Below are positions 34,704 through 47,100 of a stretch of 64,000 bases of DNA, one piece after another. Source of the stretch: Trogon surrucura (taxonomy: Eukaryota > Chordata > Aves > Trogoniformes > Trogonidae); NCBI GenBank assembly GCA_020746105.1, contig CM036626.1:13844001-13908000 (forward strand), in the 5' to 3' direction. Below the pieces are notes generated by a model. It was not told the DNA's origin, ran no database searches, and was given only the letters and a program-made list of their open reading frames with translations. The translations under genes were made by a program, and so were the position numbers. Numbering within the stretch: position 1 is the first letter of the stretch; every line of letters starts with the position of its first letter.

Positions 34704-36056
34704 ATGTACATGTGTGAAGACTGGAGGAAAGCGAATGTCACTCCAGTCTATAAGAAGGGCAGGAAGGATGACCCGAGTAACTACAGACCGGTCAGCCTCA
34801 CCTCCATCCCTGGAAAGGTGATGGAACATCTTATCCTTGACACTGTCTCTAGGCATATCAAGGGTAAGAAGGTTATTAGGATCAGTCAGCATGGCTTTGC
34901 CAAGGGGAAGTCATGTTTGACCAACCTGATAGCCTTTTATGAAGACATAACCAGGTGGATGGATGGTGGCCATGCAGTGGACGTGGTCTACCTGGACATC
35001 AGCAAGGCCTTTGACACTGTCTCCCACAGCATCCTCATAGGTAAACTGAGGAAGTGTGGTCTGGATGACCAAGTAGTGAGGTGGGTCGAGAACTGGTTGA
35101 AGGGAAGAAGCCAGAGGGTTGTGGTCAATGGGGCTGAGTCTGGCTGGATGCCTGTGTCTAGTGGGGTCCCTCAGGGGTCAGTGCTTGGGCCGGTGCGGTT
35201 TAATATATTCATCAATGATCTGGATGAGGGATTAGAGAATGTTGTCAGCAAGTTTGCTGATGATGCGAAATTGGGAGGAGTGGTTGACACACCAGAAGGC
35301 TGTGCAGCCATTCAGAGAGACCTAGACAGGCTGGAGGGCTGGGCGGGGAGAAATCTTATGAAGTTTAATAAGGGCAAGTGTAGAGTTTTGCACTTGGGAA
35401 AAAATAACCCCATGTGCCAATATAGGTTGGGGACTGCCCTGCTGGAGAGCAGTGCAGGGGAAAGGGACCTGGGGGTTCTAGAGGACAGCAGGATGACCAT
35501 GAGCCAGCAACGTGCCCTCGTGGCCAAGAAGGCCAATGGCATCCTGGGGTGTATTAGAAGGGGAGTAGCAAGTAGGTCAAGAGAGGTCCTCCTGCCCCTC
35601 TACTGTGCCCTGGTGAGGCCACATCTGGAATATTGTGTCCAGTTCTGGGCCCCTCAGTTCAAGAAGGACAGGGAGCTGCTGGGGAGAGTCCAGCGTAGAG
35701 CCACAAAGATGGTGAAGGGAGTGGAGCATCTCCCTTCTGAGGAAAGGCTGAAGGAGCTGGATCTCTTTAGCTTGGAGAAGAGGAGGCTGAGGGGTGACCT
35801 CATCAATGTTTATAAATATGTCAAGGGGGAATGTCAGGAGGATGGAGCCAGGCTCTTTTCAGCAGCGTCCACTGACAAGACAAGGGGCAATGGGTGGAAG
35901 CTGGAACACAGGAGGTTCCAGAAAAATATGAGGAAAAACTTTTTTACTGTGAGGGTGACCGAGCACTGGAACAGGCTGCCCAGGGAGGTTGTGGAATCTC
36001 CTTCTCTTGAGACATTCAAAACCCGCCTGGACGCGTTCCTGTGCGATCTACTGTAG
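34704..36056 (+). CDS. CR1 ORF2 C-terminal part: reverse transcriptase, uninterrupted 450 codons
   Basis: The open frame covers the RT domain and the C-terminal region of CR1 ORF2. RT motif A is visible at 96-104 (YLDISKAFD), motif B at 153-159 (SGVPQGS) and the catalytic FADD at 184-187. The endonuclease domain and the start of ORF2 are missing through 5' truncation, so this ATG is not the original start and the piece cannot transpose by itself. It ends with the usual CR1 C-terminus. Keeping 450 codons open suggests a relatively recent insertion. It is in sense orientation in RAD54L2 intron 1. Confidence 0.93.
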   Translation: MYMCEDWRKANVTPVYKKGRKDDPSNYRPVSLTSIPGKVMEHLILDTVSRHIKGKKVIRISQHGFAKGKSCLTNLIAFYEDITRWMDGGHAVDVVYLDISKAFDTVSHSILIGKLRKCGLDDQVVRWVENWLKGRSQRVVVNGAESGWMPVSSGVPQGSVLGPVRFNIFINDLDEGLENVVSKFADDAKLGGVVDTPEGCAAIQRDLDRLEGWAGRNLMKFNKGKCRVLHLGKNNPMCQYRLGTALLESSAGERDLGVLEDSRMTMSQQRALVAKKANGILGCIRRGVASRSREVLLPLYCALVRPHLEYCVQFWAPQFKKDRELLGRVQRRATKMVKGVEHLPSEERLKELDLFSLEKRRLRGDLINVYKYVKGECQEDGARLFSAASTDKTRGNGWKLEHRRFQKNMRKNFFTVRVTEHWNRLPREVVESPSLETFKTRLDAFLCDLL

Positions 36057-36137
36057 GTGATCCTGCTCTGGCAGGGGGGTTGGACTAGATGATCTTTAAG
36101 GTCCCTTCCAACCTTTAACATTCTGTGATTCTGTGAA
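34710..36137 (+). mobile_element. CR1 LINE, 5'-truncated, 1.4 kb
   Basis: Element similarity begins near GAAGACTGGAGGAAAGCG (about 34,715) and ends in the CR1 3' UTR: TTGGACTAGATGATCTTTAAGGTC-type segment near 36,080 and the terminal octamer-like ATTCTGTGATTCTGTG at 36,120-36,135. The 5' truncation, lack of poly-A and octamer tail are standard for CR1. Confidence 0.95.
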
Positions 36138-38101
36138 CCATGTGCTTAAATGAATCAAATGTTTGTGATCCCTCTTTTGGGGCAGCACTGTCATTTCTGA
36201 TGATGGGAAGGACAGGGACAGCTGTTTCATTTCCTGAACACACTGGAATATCTGCCCTGGTCTTTTTTCTCAAATATCTGATAATGTGCTCTTAAATCTA
36301 CTCACTAGTAGTGAGAGGTAAACTTTATGTTGTTAGTGTTAGGGGCTGAGTTATTACATTCTGTAAAAATCACTTTTCCTTTGAGGGAAGAAGTTGCACA
36401 TGCTCATGGTGGCAGAGGTAGTTTTGAGTGTGAACGCATAAGGGTGCAGCATCTCATGTTTCTCTGCCGGTATGAAATCGGTGTGTTTCTTGGCCACCAA
36501 AAGGAGTGGTTTCGGTTTTGTCCTTATCTGGCACAGTGGTGAAGGATGTAGAGAGGAAAAAAAGCTGGGAGTCCTCTGCTGCCTTGGCCATTACGGGGAC
36601 AATTGTTCATCTGTGGGTTCTCCATGACCCATCAGGATGGTTGGATTGGGATGTTTCCTAAACCCTTCTGTGACTGTGATGGGAGCTAGTCCAGTTGTGA
36701 CAGCAGCTTACTCCTTGTAGGCACCTTTCTAGACACCTTGATCTTTTCCCCCACCAGAGGACGAATACGTGCAGGTCGTGGAAATGGAGGAAGGGCTGTG
36801 GGGAATACGGCCTGCAGGAGCTGGAAGCTTTACCTGTGGTGGGTTGCTGCTAGATGTTCTTTTCTCCAGGTGCTCCCTCAACTTCAATAGGAAATGGGTG
36901 CATACACCGAGCAGTTCTTGTGCAGAGAGAATGTTTCCAGCAAGTATCAGATGTAATACATACGTTCAGTAGCTCTGGTTTTGGCAAACGGCATGTGCTA
37001 TAGTACATGATTTTCTTGTCTCTGAAAGGGACTGTCCTGCTGGAAGAAATCACCTCCTCAGAGCATTTTCCACTCAAGTGCTACCTTTTGCTATCTATTA
37101 CTTGTATTATTATTTCATCAAGACAGACAAGGTCTTGCATTCTTTTCTTTCCACTCTGGGGCTGTCCTGTGCAGGAAGACGTAGAGATAAAATCCTTTTG
37201 TTGAGGCAAGCTGTTTATGTATTTCAGTCTTTGAATTTCCTTGCCTCTTGAATGGGATGTCTCTCTCCCTCTGTACCTCTCACTGTCCTTACTGTCCTCT
37301 TGTCTGACCCATTTTGCTGACAAAGAGAAGGCAATGAAGAGAGACAGAAGTGGTTGTAAGTAAAATTTCTTGCAGTCTTACAGTGACTCTTTCTTTTTTT
37401 TTTTTTCTTTTTTTAAAGCAATCTTCGGGTTCTCTTTACAGTTCCTTCCTTTCTAGAATCACTGAGGGGCTGGCCTGGGGTCTCATGCCTCAGAGCAAGC
37501 CTTGGGGAGTTTATAATAGAGTTTGTTGTGTAGCCCTTAGATTTTGCTGGTTGGCAAGAGAAAGACAGAAATGATGAGTTATGATCATAGTCTAGACAAG
37601 ATTTTTGTACTCTATATGTCATTCTGGAGGGCTGTCAGCCTCCACAGCAGACAAGACTTGGGAGGACATGAAGCTTAAACTCAAGGCTTCTTTCACATTT
37701 TTTTTATTATTATTAAAGGTAATAATAGTGAACTAGAATGGTTCTGAAAGTAATGATCCTTTTATTTCTAAATCTGTTGCTGGCCTCTCAGTTTTTAAAT
37801 ATTTTGGAATACGATTTTCCTTAAAATAAACTGTCATGTACTTTTAATGGAATTCTTTAGATTTTCAAGCCTTGCTGCTTTAACTGCAACTGCTGTTTTT
37901 ATTGTGGAATGTTTGTACTGCAGGAACAGGACTAGAGCGAGATATGAAAATGAAGAAGCTGCAATTTAGCTGTCATTTTTCCCTGATTTCCTTAAGGAAA
38001 CTCCAAACTGGTACCAAAAAACCCACCTTTGAATACAGATGCTTTTTCTAGATTTCCAGAAATAAAGAATCTTCCTTTTAAACCTCAGCTTGTGTTTCTT
38101 T

Positions 38102-38192
38102 TCAACTTAATTAAAAAAACCCCTCACCTTAACCTCACTTAAAACCCCCTCACTTAAAAAACTCTCAACTTAATAAAAAAAAACACCTCACC
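38102..38192. repeat. degenerate AT/CCCTCACC tandem repeat
   Basis: Three to four imperfect units built from CTTAATTAAAAAAA-type and CCCTCACC-type blocks (for example CCCCTCACC, CCCCCTCAC, CACCTCACC). The period is irregular (roughly 25-35 nt). No similarity to a known family. Confidence 0.6.
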
Positions 38193-39537
38193 ATTCAGAA
38201 AATGGATCTGAACATTGAAACTTCTGTTGTGTTTTCCTTGAATAAAAAAAAAATATTGCTATCTTGCCTTTTTTTTTTTTTACTGTCTTGGGGTTTCTGG
38301 TTAGCCAGGTTTTATTTGTTGTATGCTAGCCAAAAGAAACTCAAGCCTACTCTTTAGTGTGCTTTTTGAACTCTTGCAGATTCTAGTTTGTGTTTGCTTC
38401 ATGGGTGGCTTTTTGATTTTTGTTTACTGTCTTAGAAAATAAAAAAACACAATAAAAAAGGATGGGGCAGAGGGGAAGCAAACAAGATTTGGCTGTTCCT
38501 CTGTGAAGTCTCCTCAGTTTCATGCTGCTTCCCGTGAGTATTATCAGATAGCTCTACTTTGCTTTTTCTTTATGGCAGGGAAGACTGAGGAAAACAGAGT
38601 TAATTATTCAGGAGGCCGGATGAGATTTTGGGGACAGGGGAAAGATTGTAGAACTCAGGAGAGAAAGATTCCAGGTTTTTCTACTTCATTTTGTCCTGCT
38701 GTGCTGGAACTCCTCCTGCATCCTATACCAAACCTGTCTAAGGGCTGCTGAGAGGAGACCTGTCTCTCCTGACCCATATGTTAAATTGTCTGTGGGGTTA
38801 TTTTAGTGTGAGGTTGTAAAATGTGGAAGAGGTTACCTGTGGCTTGGATCAGAAAGTGGAGACTAAGAGTCGCAGTTTCTGGAGTGGCAACTTCATTACC
38901 TGCAGGAGAAAGGACAAGAGAAAGCTTTTAGGACTTCATCACAAAGGTGGTTCTACCCCCTTGAGCAGTTTGGGTGAAGTTAAAGTGTTGAGTGAAACAA
39001 GTGCAAAGCCAGCGGGAATGTGCAGTAGAGGCTGTGGGTACCAGTGTGTATTTATGGCCAGAACTCCATAGTGGGCCTTGGTTAAGTAGGATGGGCTGGA
39101 GGGACCTGCTCTGGTGGGAAGGTTAGTCCTCAAGTGGGGAAAGCAGTGCATGCTAGGAGCTCTTTTGGCAGGCAGCAGACTATAGTGCAAAGCAAAGATT
39201 TCTGACAACAAGAATCCAGTAAAATATTGATACTCTGAAGATCTCGGGGAAAGGTCTATGTTCTAGGACAGCCCAGGAATATCTACTTATCCCAGACATT
39301 GTAAGACACAACATGAAAACAAAGAAAGTTCAAGGGCTGAAGGAGACGGTTTTTTTTATTCAGGTACTATAAACTAACCCTTGATCTCACGCAAGAGCAT
39401 TGTGGCCAAAGCAAATTCCTCTTCATGAGGTTAAAGACATTACCTGTTTGTTCTCATGGTGCAGATTGTGTCACTGCCCTTTGTCACCACGTAGAGGTGT
39501 TCCTCTGAGTCTTGCTTGAATGCATTTAGGAGAGCAC

Positions 39538-39598
39538 CTGCCCTGACCTGGAGAAATTTCTGTCAGTGCTGGTTACCAGTTTCTCTAGGTCAGGGCAG
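39538..39598 (+). other. miRNA-like hairpin: 19-bp stem, 23-nt loop
   Basis: Left arm 39,538-39,556 (CTGCCCTGACCTGGAGAAA) pairs with right arm 39,580-39,598 at every position, with one G-T(U) pair at 39,550/39,586. The loop is 23 nt. It lies in the sense strand of RAD54L2 intron 1. The size suits a pre-miRNA or a remnant of a palindromic transposon. I know no named miRNA with this sequence. Confidence 0.6.
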
Positions 39599-41077
39599 CT
39601 TATCTTCCTGCTCCTCAGAACAGAGCCTTGTCCTTTCTTTTCCCCTTTAATGCCAGTACCCACATGTAATTGCACGGACCTGTTTGCAGAGGCTATCGTT
39701 AAATATATGAAATGTTAAGGGCTTGCATGAGGGTGTCTAACTGCATGATGTAATTTATGGTACTTCTGTCCTTTGAGTGGCAATAGCATTGATTTTTTTT
39801 TTTTTTTTAATTTCAGTTAAAAAAAAAACACAACAAAATGAACTTAAGAAATAGATACCTCTCCACTCAAGCCACATAGTGATGCCATGACTATTTAAAG
39901 AAGGAGACATTTGAGAGGATTAGGTATGAGAACGGTTGTGTCTCACCTTGGATACATGCACCATCCTTTTGATTGGTGTTTGTAACGACTGGAAGGAAGC
40001 TTTGTCACAAGGACCGTCTCACTTTCTCGCATCAAAACTCTGTCCATCCCCTCTGCTGAAGCAGCATTCTGGCTGCCTGGACCACGGCGCTGTGGACGGT
40101 GATGCCAGCTTGGCCAGGCGATGCTCAGTGCCGCTTGTTCCCACCCTTTGACTGTTTATTTCCTTTGTGCCTGTACAGCTGCTTGTGCAACTTTGTAGTG
40201 AATTACATTTGGGAGCTGAGTTTTGCTTCCAGGTTGTTTTTGAGCTGAATCGGTTTGCTGTCCGGCCGCGCGGATCGCTGTGCTGGCACAGTGCGGGGTG
40301 GTGTGCTAGGGGGAGAAGGCAGCTGCTGCAGAGCCCGAGAAGCTGCGATCACCAAGGGAAAGTGGGTAATTTAATCAAGGCCAAATGTTTATTACCCTTC
40401 TGGTGCCTATGAAATCTGAAAATTGTCTGTCATTGTCAGGGCATGTCATTGTTTCTCTAGTTGGTGGGATTAGCATCAGGTTTTGGTTGCCATCTTCTGT
40501 GGATCTTTCTCTGTTATGTAGTCTTTACATTTATTATTTGCATCACTAGCCCATGTAAGCGAAAGAAACAGCATTCGTAGTGTAATGTAACTGTTTAGAT
40601 TGCTTTTGCAGCGTTGCTACCTAACGTTTGTGTGAAAAGACAGCTGGCCGTGGCTTCTCCTTGCCAGTAGTAGTGCAAGACTTGTATATTCCTTCCTTAA
40701 AAAAAAGTACCAGGGTTATGGAGTGCATCCCAGCAACCAAACACAAGCTTCCGGGCATAGGAAATACGAAAAGTCAGATTGTTTTTGCAGGGGATGTTGG
40801 GGCAGGGGAGATAGCAGGAACAAAGAGTTTTTCTTTAAACCAAGAAATCGTTGTAGAAGCATTGTCATCAGTTGGGTTTTAATTTTGTTGTCCATCAGTG
40901 TCAAAAAATTAAGGGAACAGGATCAAAAAATAAACCTTATGAAATCAGTGCCTTTCAACACTTGGTGTATGAAGTGTATCGCAAGCTCTAAACAGGCTGA
41001 AGCAATTGCCTTGAAAACTGGATGGTGAGATGACTATTGCACAGAAGAGAGAAGGTTTGGGGTTGAAGAGTTGGCTG

Positions 41078-41120
41078 CTTTTGGGATGAGGTACTTGGGG
41101 AAAAGCTCTCATCCCAAAAG
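41078..41120. repeat. 13-bp perfect inverted repeat, 17-nt spacer
   Basis: CTTTTGGGATGAG at 41,078-41,090 and its exact reverse complement at 41,108-41,120. A run of T and then C follows shortly after. It may be only a chance hairpin. Confidence 0.7.
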
Positions 41121-44100
41121 AGATTTTTTTTTTCCCCCCTGGTTTTTGCTCAGTCCTGGCATGTGGCCTTGTTACCTCTGGTGGAGAATTTCCAGGGAAA
41201 GCTCTTGGGTTTTTTTGCTGTTTATTTAGGTTTTTTTTTTTCTTTTTTGGGAGGGGAAAGCTCTTAACTCTGGACAATATATAGTAAGATCTACCCTAGC
41301 CAGCATTTTTAGGTTTCTCTCCACTGTAACTTCACATCCTGTTCTGCAAGGAATGCAAGTAGCTGAGGTCTTTATTATGTGATCTGAATTTGTTTATTCT
41401 GTAATGATGGTAGTTAACTGCTTGAGAGAAATAAGATCCAGATAACATGAGTAGAAAGCACTGAGCGAAAGGGGTGATCTGCTTAGTCATGCAGACTCTG
41501 TAAGAAGAACTATTTAGAGGTGCCACCTTCTTCCTCTGTATTAACCATAGCACTCTTGAAAGACAGGAGAGGAGATCTTATGTTTCAACTAAATCAATAC
41601 TTACGGTCAGTGAAATGCTTATTTTAACAGAATGAGATACAGAGTTGTTAGCCTCTGCTGCCAGTGTGGAACCTTTTTGTGAAAATATGTATATATATAC
41701 TTTTATTGTGATGAGAATGAGAAGGTGCATCCTCTAAAAAGTTTTTAGCTTTTTTCATTTTTCTCCTTTGTTCCTAACAGAGATAGAATGATGAATGAAA
41801 TTGAGTGAGATTTTGCAGCATTACCAGTGACTCTGCTCTGAAAGTGCCATGTATATAGTTTTCTTTATTAAAGAGTGCTCTTAATTGTACCCAAGAACTG
41901 CCATCAAAATAAAAGTTATAGTTACTATTCAAATTTCTGAGTTCAGCGCAAATCGATGATGATCAAGAATTCCTACGCTTGGACAAATGGGTAGTTTCAG
42001 TAAAATGACTTGGCAGCCTTGATTCAAGACTTTGATAATCCATCCAAAAATTCAAGAGGGGAGGAAAAATAGAAATGGGACAAGAAATTCCGTTCCTGTT
42101 GTATTTTGGGAGATACCCACAGCCGAGTGTAAGACTTCTGATAACACGTGGTCCCCTTCGCTTGCGATGGGGACGTGTCGACAGGACGCTGTGAGAGCTG
42201 GCTTGCCGGCAGTTCCTGCTGTACGCGCTGGGTCCGGCTGCCAGTCGAGCAGCTTTTGCAAACGCTAAATGAACTTTGATAGAAAAAGCGGTCACTTGGG
42301 GAAAGCGGTTGACTGAAATTTGAACTTAACTTTGAGAGAAAGAATACCCAAAAGGTTATGGGCTGGGTTTTTTGAAGATCACAGCAGAATGCTCTTTATC
42401 ATTCTGCTTCTGACTCGTGGAAACAACATTTGGATTCTGCAGGAGTATGAATATCTACACGGTATTGTCTGTTCAGCAAGAACAAGTACTACAAAGGGCA
42501 TTCCTAGCATTTATGGAAGTAAAGCGAATTTATACGTTTGGGAGATAGTGACATCTTTACTCTGAAAGAGTTGTGTCTGGTAGCCTGCAGCTACTTGTGT
42601 AGGTGACTCTCGTGGTGCTTATTCACCAGACACTGGTTTGTATTAGTTTGCTGACAGGTCCCTTCTCAATTGCACCTTCCTGCCCTAGCATTCGTGGTGG
42701 TAGTTGTGTCCTGTTGAACATACGTTGGGACTGGACGGTTGGGTGTGTTTACCAAAAGGGTGCAGTGACCTGCAGGGTATATTATCTTTCTGTTAATATG
42801 TGTGTATCTCCTGAGCCGAGCTTGCGTTGTGCTGCTTTTAAAGCTCTCTTGAAAGCAAGCTCAAGTATGTAGAGTCATATACTCACGATTTTATACGCTA
42901 AAAATATACTGTATATGTCGTGAGACTCATAGCTTGGTTTGTCTTGTGAAATAATACTTATTGTCTCTAATTGGGGTGTTATTTGTGTGTGTATGCAAAT
43001 GATCCCCTGAGCAGTGGGTTGGATTGTCTGTGCTGTGTGGTGAGAGGCAGTAAGCTGCGTTCTTTTCCCTTGCAGGCCTGTCCAAACCATTGGGAGGTTT
43101 TGAACCAGCAAAACGCAACGGAAGTGGCGCTTCCCTTACTAAGGACAAAACCACAGGAGGCTATTTCATCCAGTTGCTTTCCATGTGAGCTGCCTCTAGT
43201 GTCAATCTTCAGTGTTATTGAAACAAATGTATTTGTGCAGGATAGATACAGACGCGTATGTTTTATTTTGACCTGTCTAGTGGGGAAGGCAAAGACCAGG
43301 GGGTTTTGGTCGCTTTGTTCTCAAAACCAGCAGAAGAGTGACCTTTATAAGTGGCACTTAATGTAAGTTTTTCCAGCACTGTGCAAGTGTTCTGTTGGAG
43401 GGAGTGACTCTGAAAGAAACCCACGTTTCTGGCAGTTTTTAATCTTTTAATGGATTTTTAATCTATGGTGGAATCCAATGAAAATTAGTTTAATATCTGA
43501 TTGCTTGACAGACTGGAGCAACTTGGGTCTAACATATGCTAATTGTCATCTCATATCATGCGAGTTCAAAACTGTTTGGTTCCATTTCCTCCTACTTCAG
43601 GAATTTTCAGTTTGCTTCTTTTGCTTGTGTTCAAGTTTCTTTGGTAAACTGTAGGTGGCATAAGTAATACTTTCTCATCATTAGTGTAATTCTCATTGCT
43701 GGAGGTGGGGAATAAAGAAGAAAACCGTGTTGAATTCTTCCGTTTTAGAAGAACTCTATAAACCGGAACCTCAGGTCTTAAGTCCAGTTCTGAAAAGGAA
43801 GAGAGATGAGGCATTGAAAACAAGCTCCCACACCTTTCAGCATTGGGAAAACATGTGCTTTTCCTCAGTCTGAAAGATTAAAACTTTGTTTATGAGCTCT
43901 GTCAGTCCCGTTTCTGTAGGATACTCTCGAAGGATGTAAGGCATAATATTAGCGTATCTCAGTGACCAAAGCCATAGCTTGTCTTCATAGAGTGACAGTG
44001 ACTGATCTTGAGAGGAGGTTAGCTCTTTGTCTTTTCACTCTCCTCTCTCCCACTGCTTCTGTAGTTTATTCTTGATTTATTATGTAACTTCCTTCTTCTC

Positions 44101-47100
44101 TGCTACCTCTGTATAACAAGAGCTTAAACTCCTAGAGGGGTCTTTCAGTTATTTGGATCTTCCTTGCTTGACGTAGTTTGGTTACTTGCGAAGGGAAGGC
44201 TTGGCATACCTCTCCCGTGAGCTGACTTTTAAAATCTACTTTTTGGAATTTGAGAAGGGTTATCACTAATGCAGGGTAGGCAAATATCCCCCAAATTAAT
44301 CTGCTATATAAAATGTATTGAATATAATTTGGAATCCTGACATGCTATTCTCTACTATTGAGCCTTACCCATTGTTCAAAACCTTTTCTTGGGATTTTCC
44401 TCCTCTCACAGGTATTGGTTGTTTTTCTATAGCTATAGCACCATGGGCAAAACCTGTAAAAGCACACTTGAAAGTGGCTTTTATGTTGAAATGCTGTTTT
44501 CTTTGAAAGCAGAAACAGTGATCAGAGAAGGAAAGCTTCTTTTTCTCAACATTTTCTTTAGCAGGGAATGCGAGTGTCATTTATACACAAGTTGCCAGAG
44601 CTAAAAATGTAAATGGAGATTCTGTGAAGTAAGGGACAAGTTTTGTGATCATTTCTGATAGTTTTAATCCAGATGACTGTCAGTAATTACTAGAAGCAAA
44701 ATTGATCACATACTTTTACCTGAGAAAGCCTGAACTTTTATGCAGTAGAAAATGAACCACCCTTCTAGATAGGGTGGGTCACCAGTGAGGACATTTCTAG
44801 TATTTCGAAGGAAAGAGTTGATATGCAGGAAGCCAATTTCTACTTCGATATGATTAAATAAAATTGCTTTTGAAAGCAGTGCAACATTGTTTAGGCAAAT
44901 AATTATATATGTACATATATAGAAACACAAAAATAGTTTGCCCGTTTCTACTGGCTCTGTCGAGGGGCAAAGAGCTTGTCAGTGTTTACGCAGTCTGGGT
45001 GGAAGTGAGTGCTGACATCTCGGGAAGAGTGTTCAGGTGTTTTCTGGAAAGGTTGCGAAATGCTGACGCGCTGGGCAGCGGGGTGTCCCCTTCTGAAAGG
45101 CAGGAGAGAAAGGACCCTGTGGCAGCAGGTTCTGGCTGCGGCTGCAGGTGACGCCGCTGCCAGCCCGTCCAGGTTGTGTAAGGATCTGCAGATGCTGCCA
45201 TCGACTCGCTCGAGCTCTTTTTGTTCAGGATCGCAGCGGGAGCCAGCCCTTATGTAATGTTCATTGTCACATTCTCCGTTCTAGCACTGTCATGTCAGCA
45301 GAGGGGAAGGATTAGCTCTGCTTTTTCGTTCTTTATGGGTTGGGTTTAGGTTTTGTGTTGTATTTTTTCTTTTTCTTTTTTTTTCTCCCACCCTGTCTTG
45401 CAGCAGCTTTTGTTGGTTTTGTGGTCAGGGAACAGCCAGTTTCGGGCTGTTTTTGGTATTGTGGTGCCTTTTAGGAAGGAGGTTGTTAAACCAGAGAGAA
45501 CAAAGGAGCAGGTCCTGCAACTCTTCCAAAACTGATATCTGGAAGTGCTTTAAAGCACTGTTATTTTTTTCTCTGGATTCCTGCTCCCCACAGATCAGTA
45601 ATACTTGCATCAAATGTGTGTGAAGACTAGATGTGTCGTGTGTGTGTTTACGTGGGACGAGGAAGACGCACGCTTGCCTTCCTCAGAAGAGTGGTGTGGG
45701 GCAAGAAGATGCTTTCCAATTTAGTGTTTTAAAGGCGGCTGCTTTTCCCTTTCTTCACTTCAATACTCCTGTACTAAACACATCACTTAGGAGATCAATG
45801 CCCCTTCGTTTTGTTGCAGTTTGAACAAGGCAAGATGAAGGAGGAGAGTTGTTTTCTTCCTTCCCAGCTAGCAGTGTGTGGCCATCAGTTATCCATGAGT
45901 CACTGCTGAAAAACTGTTTTGCTCAAGTCTTCACAGTCACAGACTGCAAAGGAAGAAGGGATTTAAATCACGATATTATCAATTAAGGCTGACTTTAAAT
46001 GCCGTTTGTGTGGGTTATTGCCGGAGAAGGAAGTTTCAGTTGATTTTTCAGTAAATGCTTAAGCTTGCTTTGTTAAAAACGTATAGGGAATCTTCTAGAG
46101 TAGTATTGGTCAGTAACACCGTTGGCTATTTTGTGAGAAAATCATTATCCTTTTAAGGGATTTACCCCTCTCCTGCTGTTTTTTACGTGGTGATATAAAA
46201 TGGGGATGTTAATATGTTACATAATGTAGCTTAGTTAAAGAGAGAAGTTCTAATGTTTGTTAGAACTAAACTGCCCAAACCCACTGGTGTCAGGTTTATT
46301 TCTTACTCAATTTTAACATTGAACAGAAAAGTATTAATTGTTTTGTTGCAATAATATTGGAAGTTGTTACTTGCAAACTGTTACATGACTTTTTTTATCA
46401 AATAGAGGACCTTTAGCTCATGACTCCTTCAGTAAACTGTTTGTATACTTTGTAATAATTTTTCCTGGGTTACTGAAGGCTACCTATGAGGTACCAAAAC
46501 TGTGCTAGCAGCAACCTGGCAAAAATACAAGATTTCTCCAAAGGAGCCAGCAGTTACCTTCGTCCACTTTGACGTGTTTGTGTGTAAGCTGAGTGTGCAA
46601 GAGGAATCCTATGGCTCCATTGAACTGGTTTGTTGCCAAAGAAGGAAGAAAAAAGAGAAAAGAAATTATTATTACCATAAAAAGTGTCCGTAGAGTAGAA
46701 ACTGAAGAGCATTGTGCAGCAGCAACTTTGAAATACCTGTTTTTACTAAACTGTCTGTGCAAATCCTGTTGTGATTTGCTGGCATGCTTGATCCTGTTTC
46801 TGTGGCCGGGCACCGCAGGGAACGATGTAGAGTCTTGGTTACAAAACAGGCTTCAAGGGACAAATCTTGATGAGTCCCAGATATTGGGCTAGGCTGGAGG
46901 TTGGGGAGGTGATGGAATCCTCTTTACTGTTCAGCACTGTAGTAGCATTAGTGTTAAACCTGCCCTTTCTGAAGAAGGGATTTGTGTGGGCTGGGTGTGT
47001 ACTCGGGAGCGAGCATGTCCTGGGTATAAATCACTTGTGTTGCAGCAGGCGAAGAGCTTCTGTATTGCCGCGTCGGCTTCTGCCGCTTCCTGGAGGTGCC

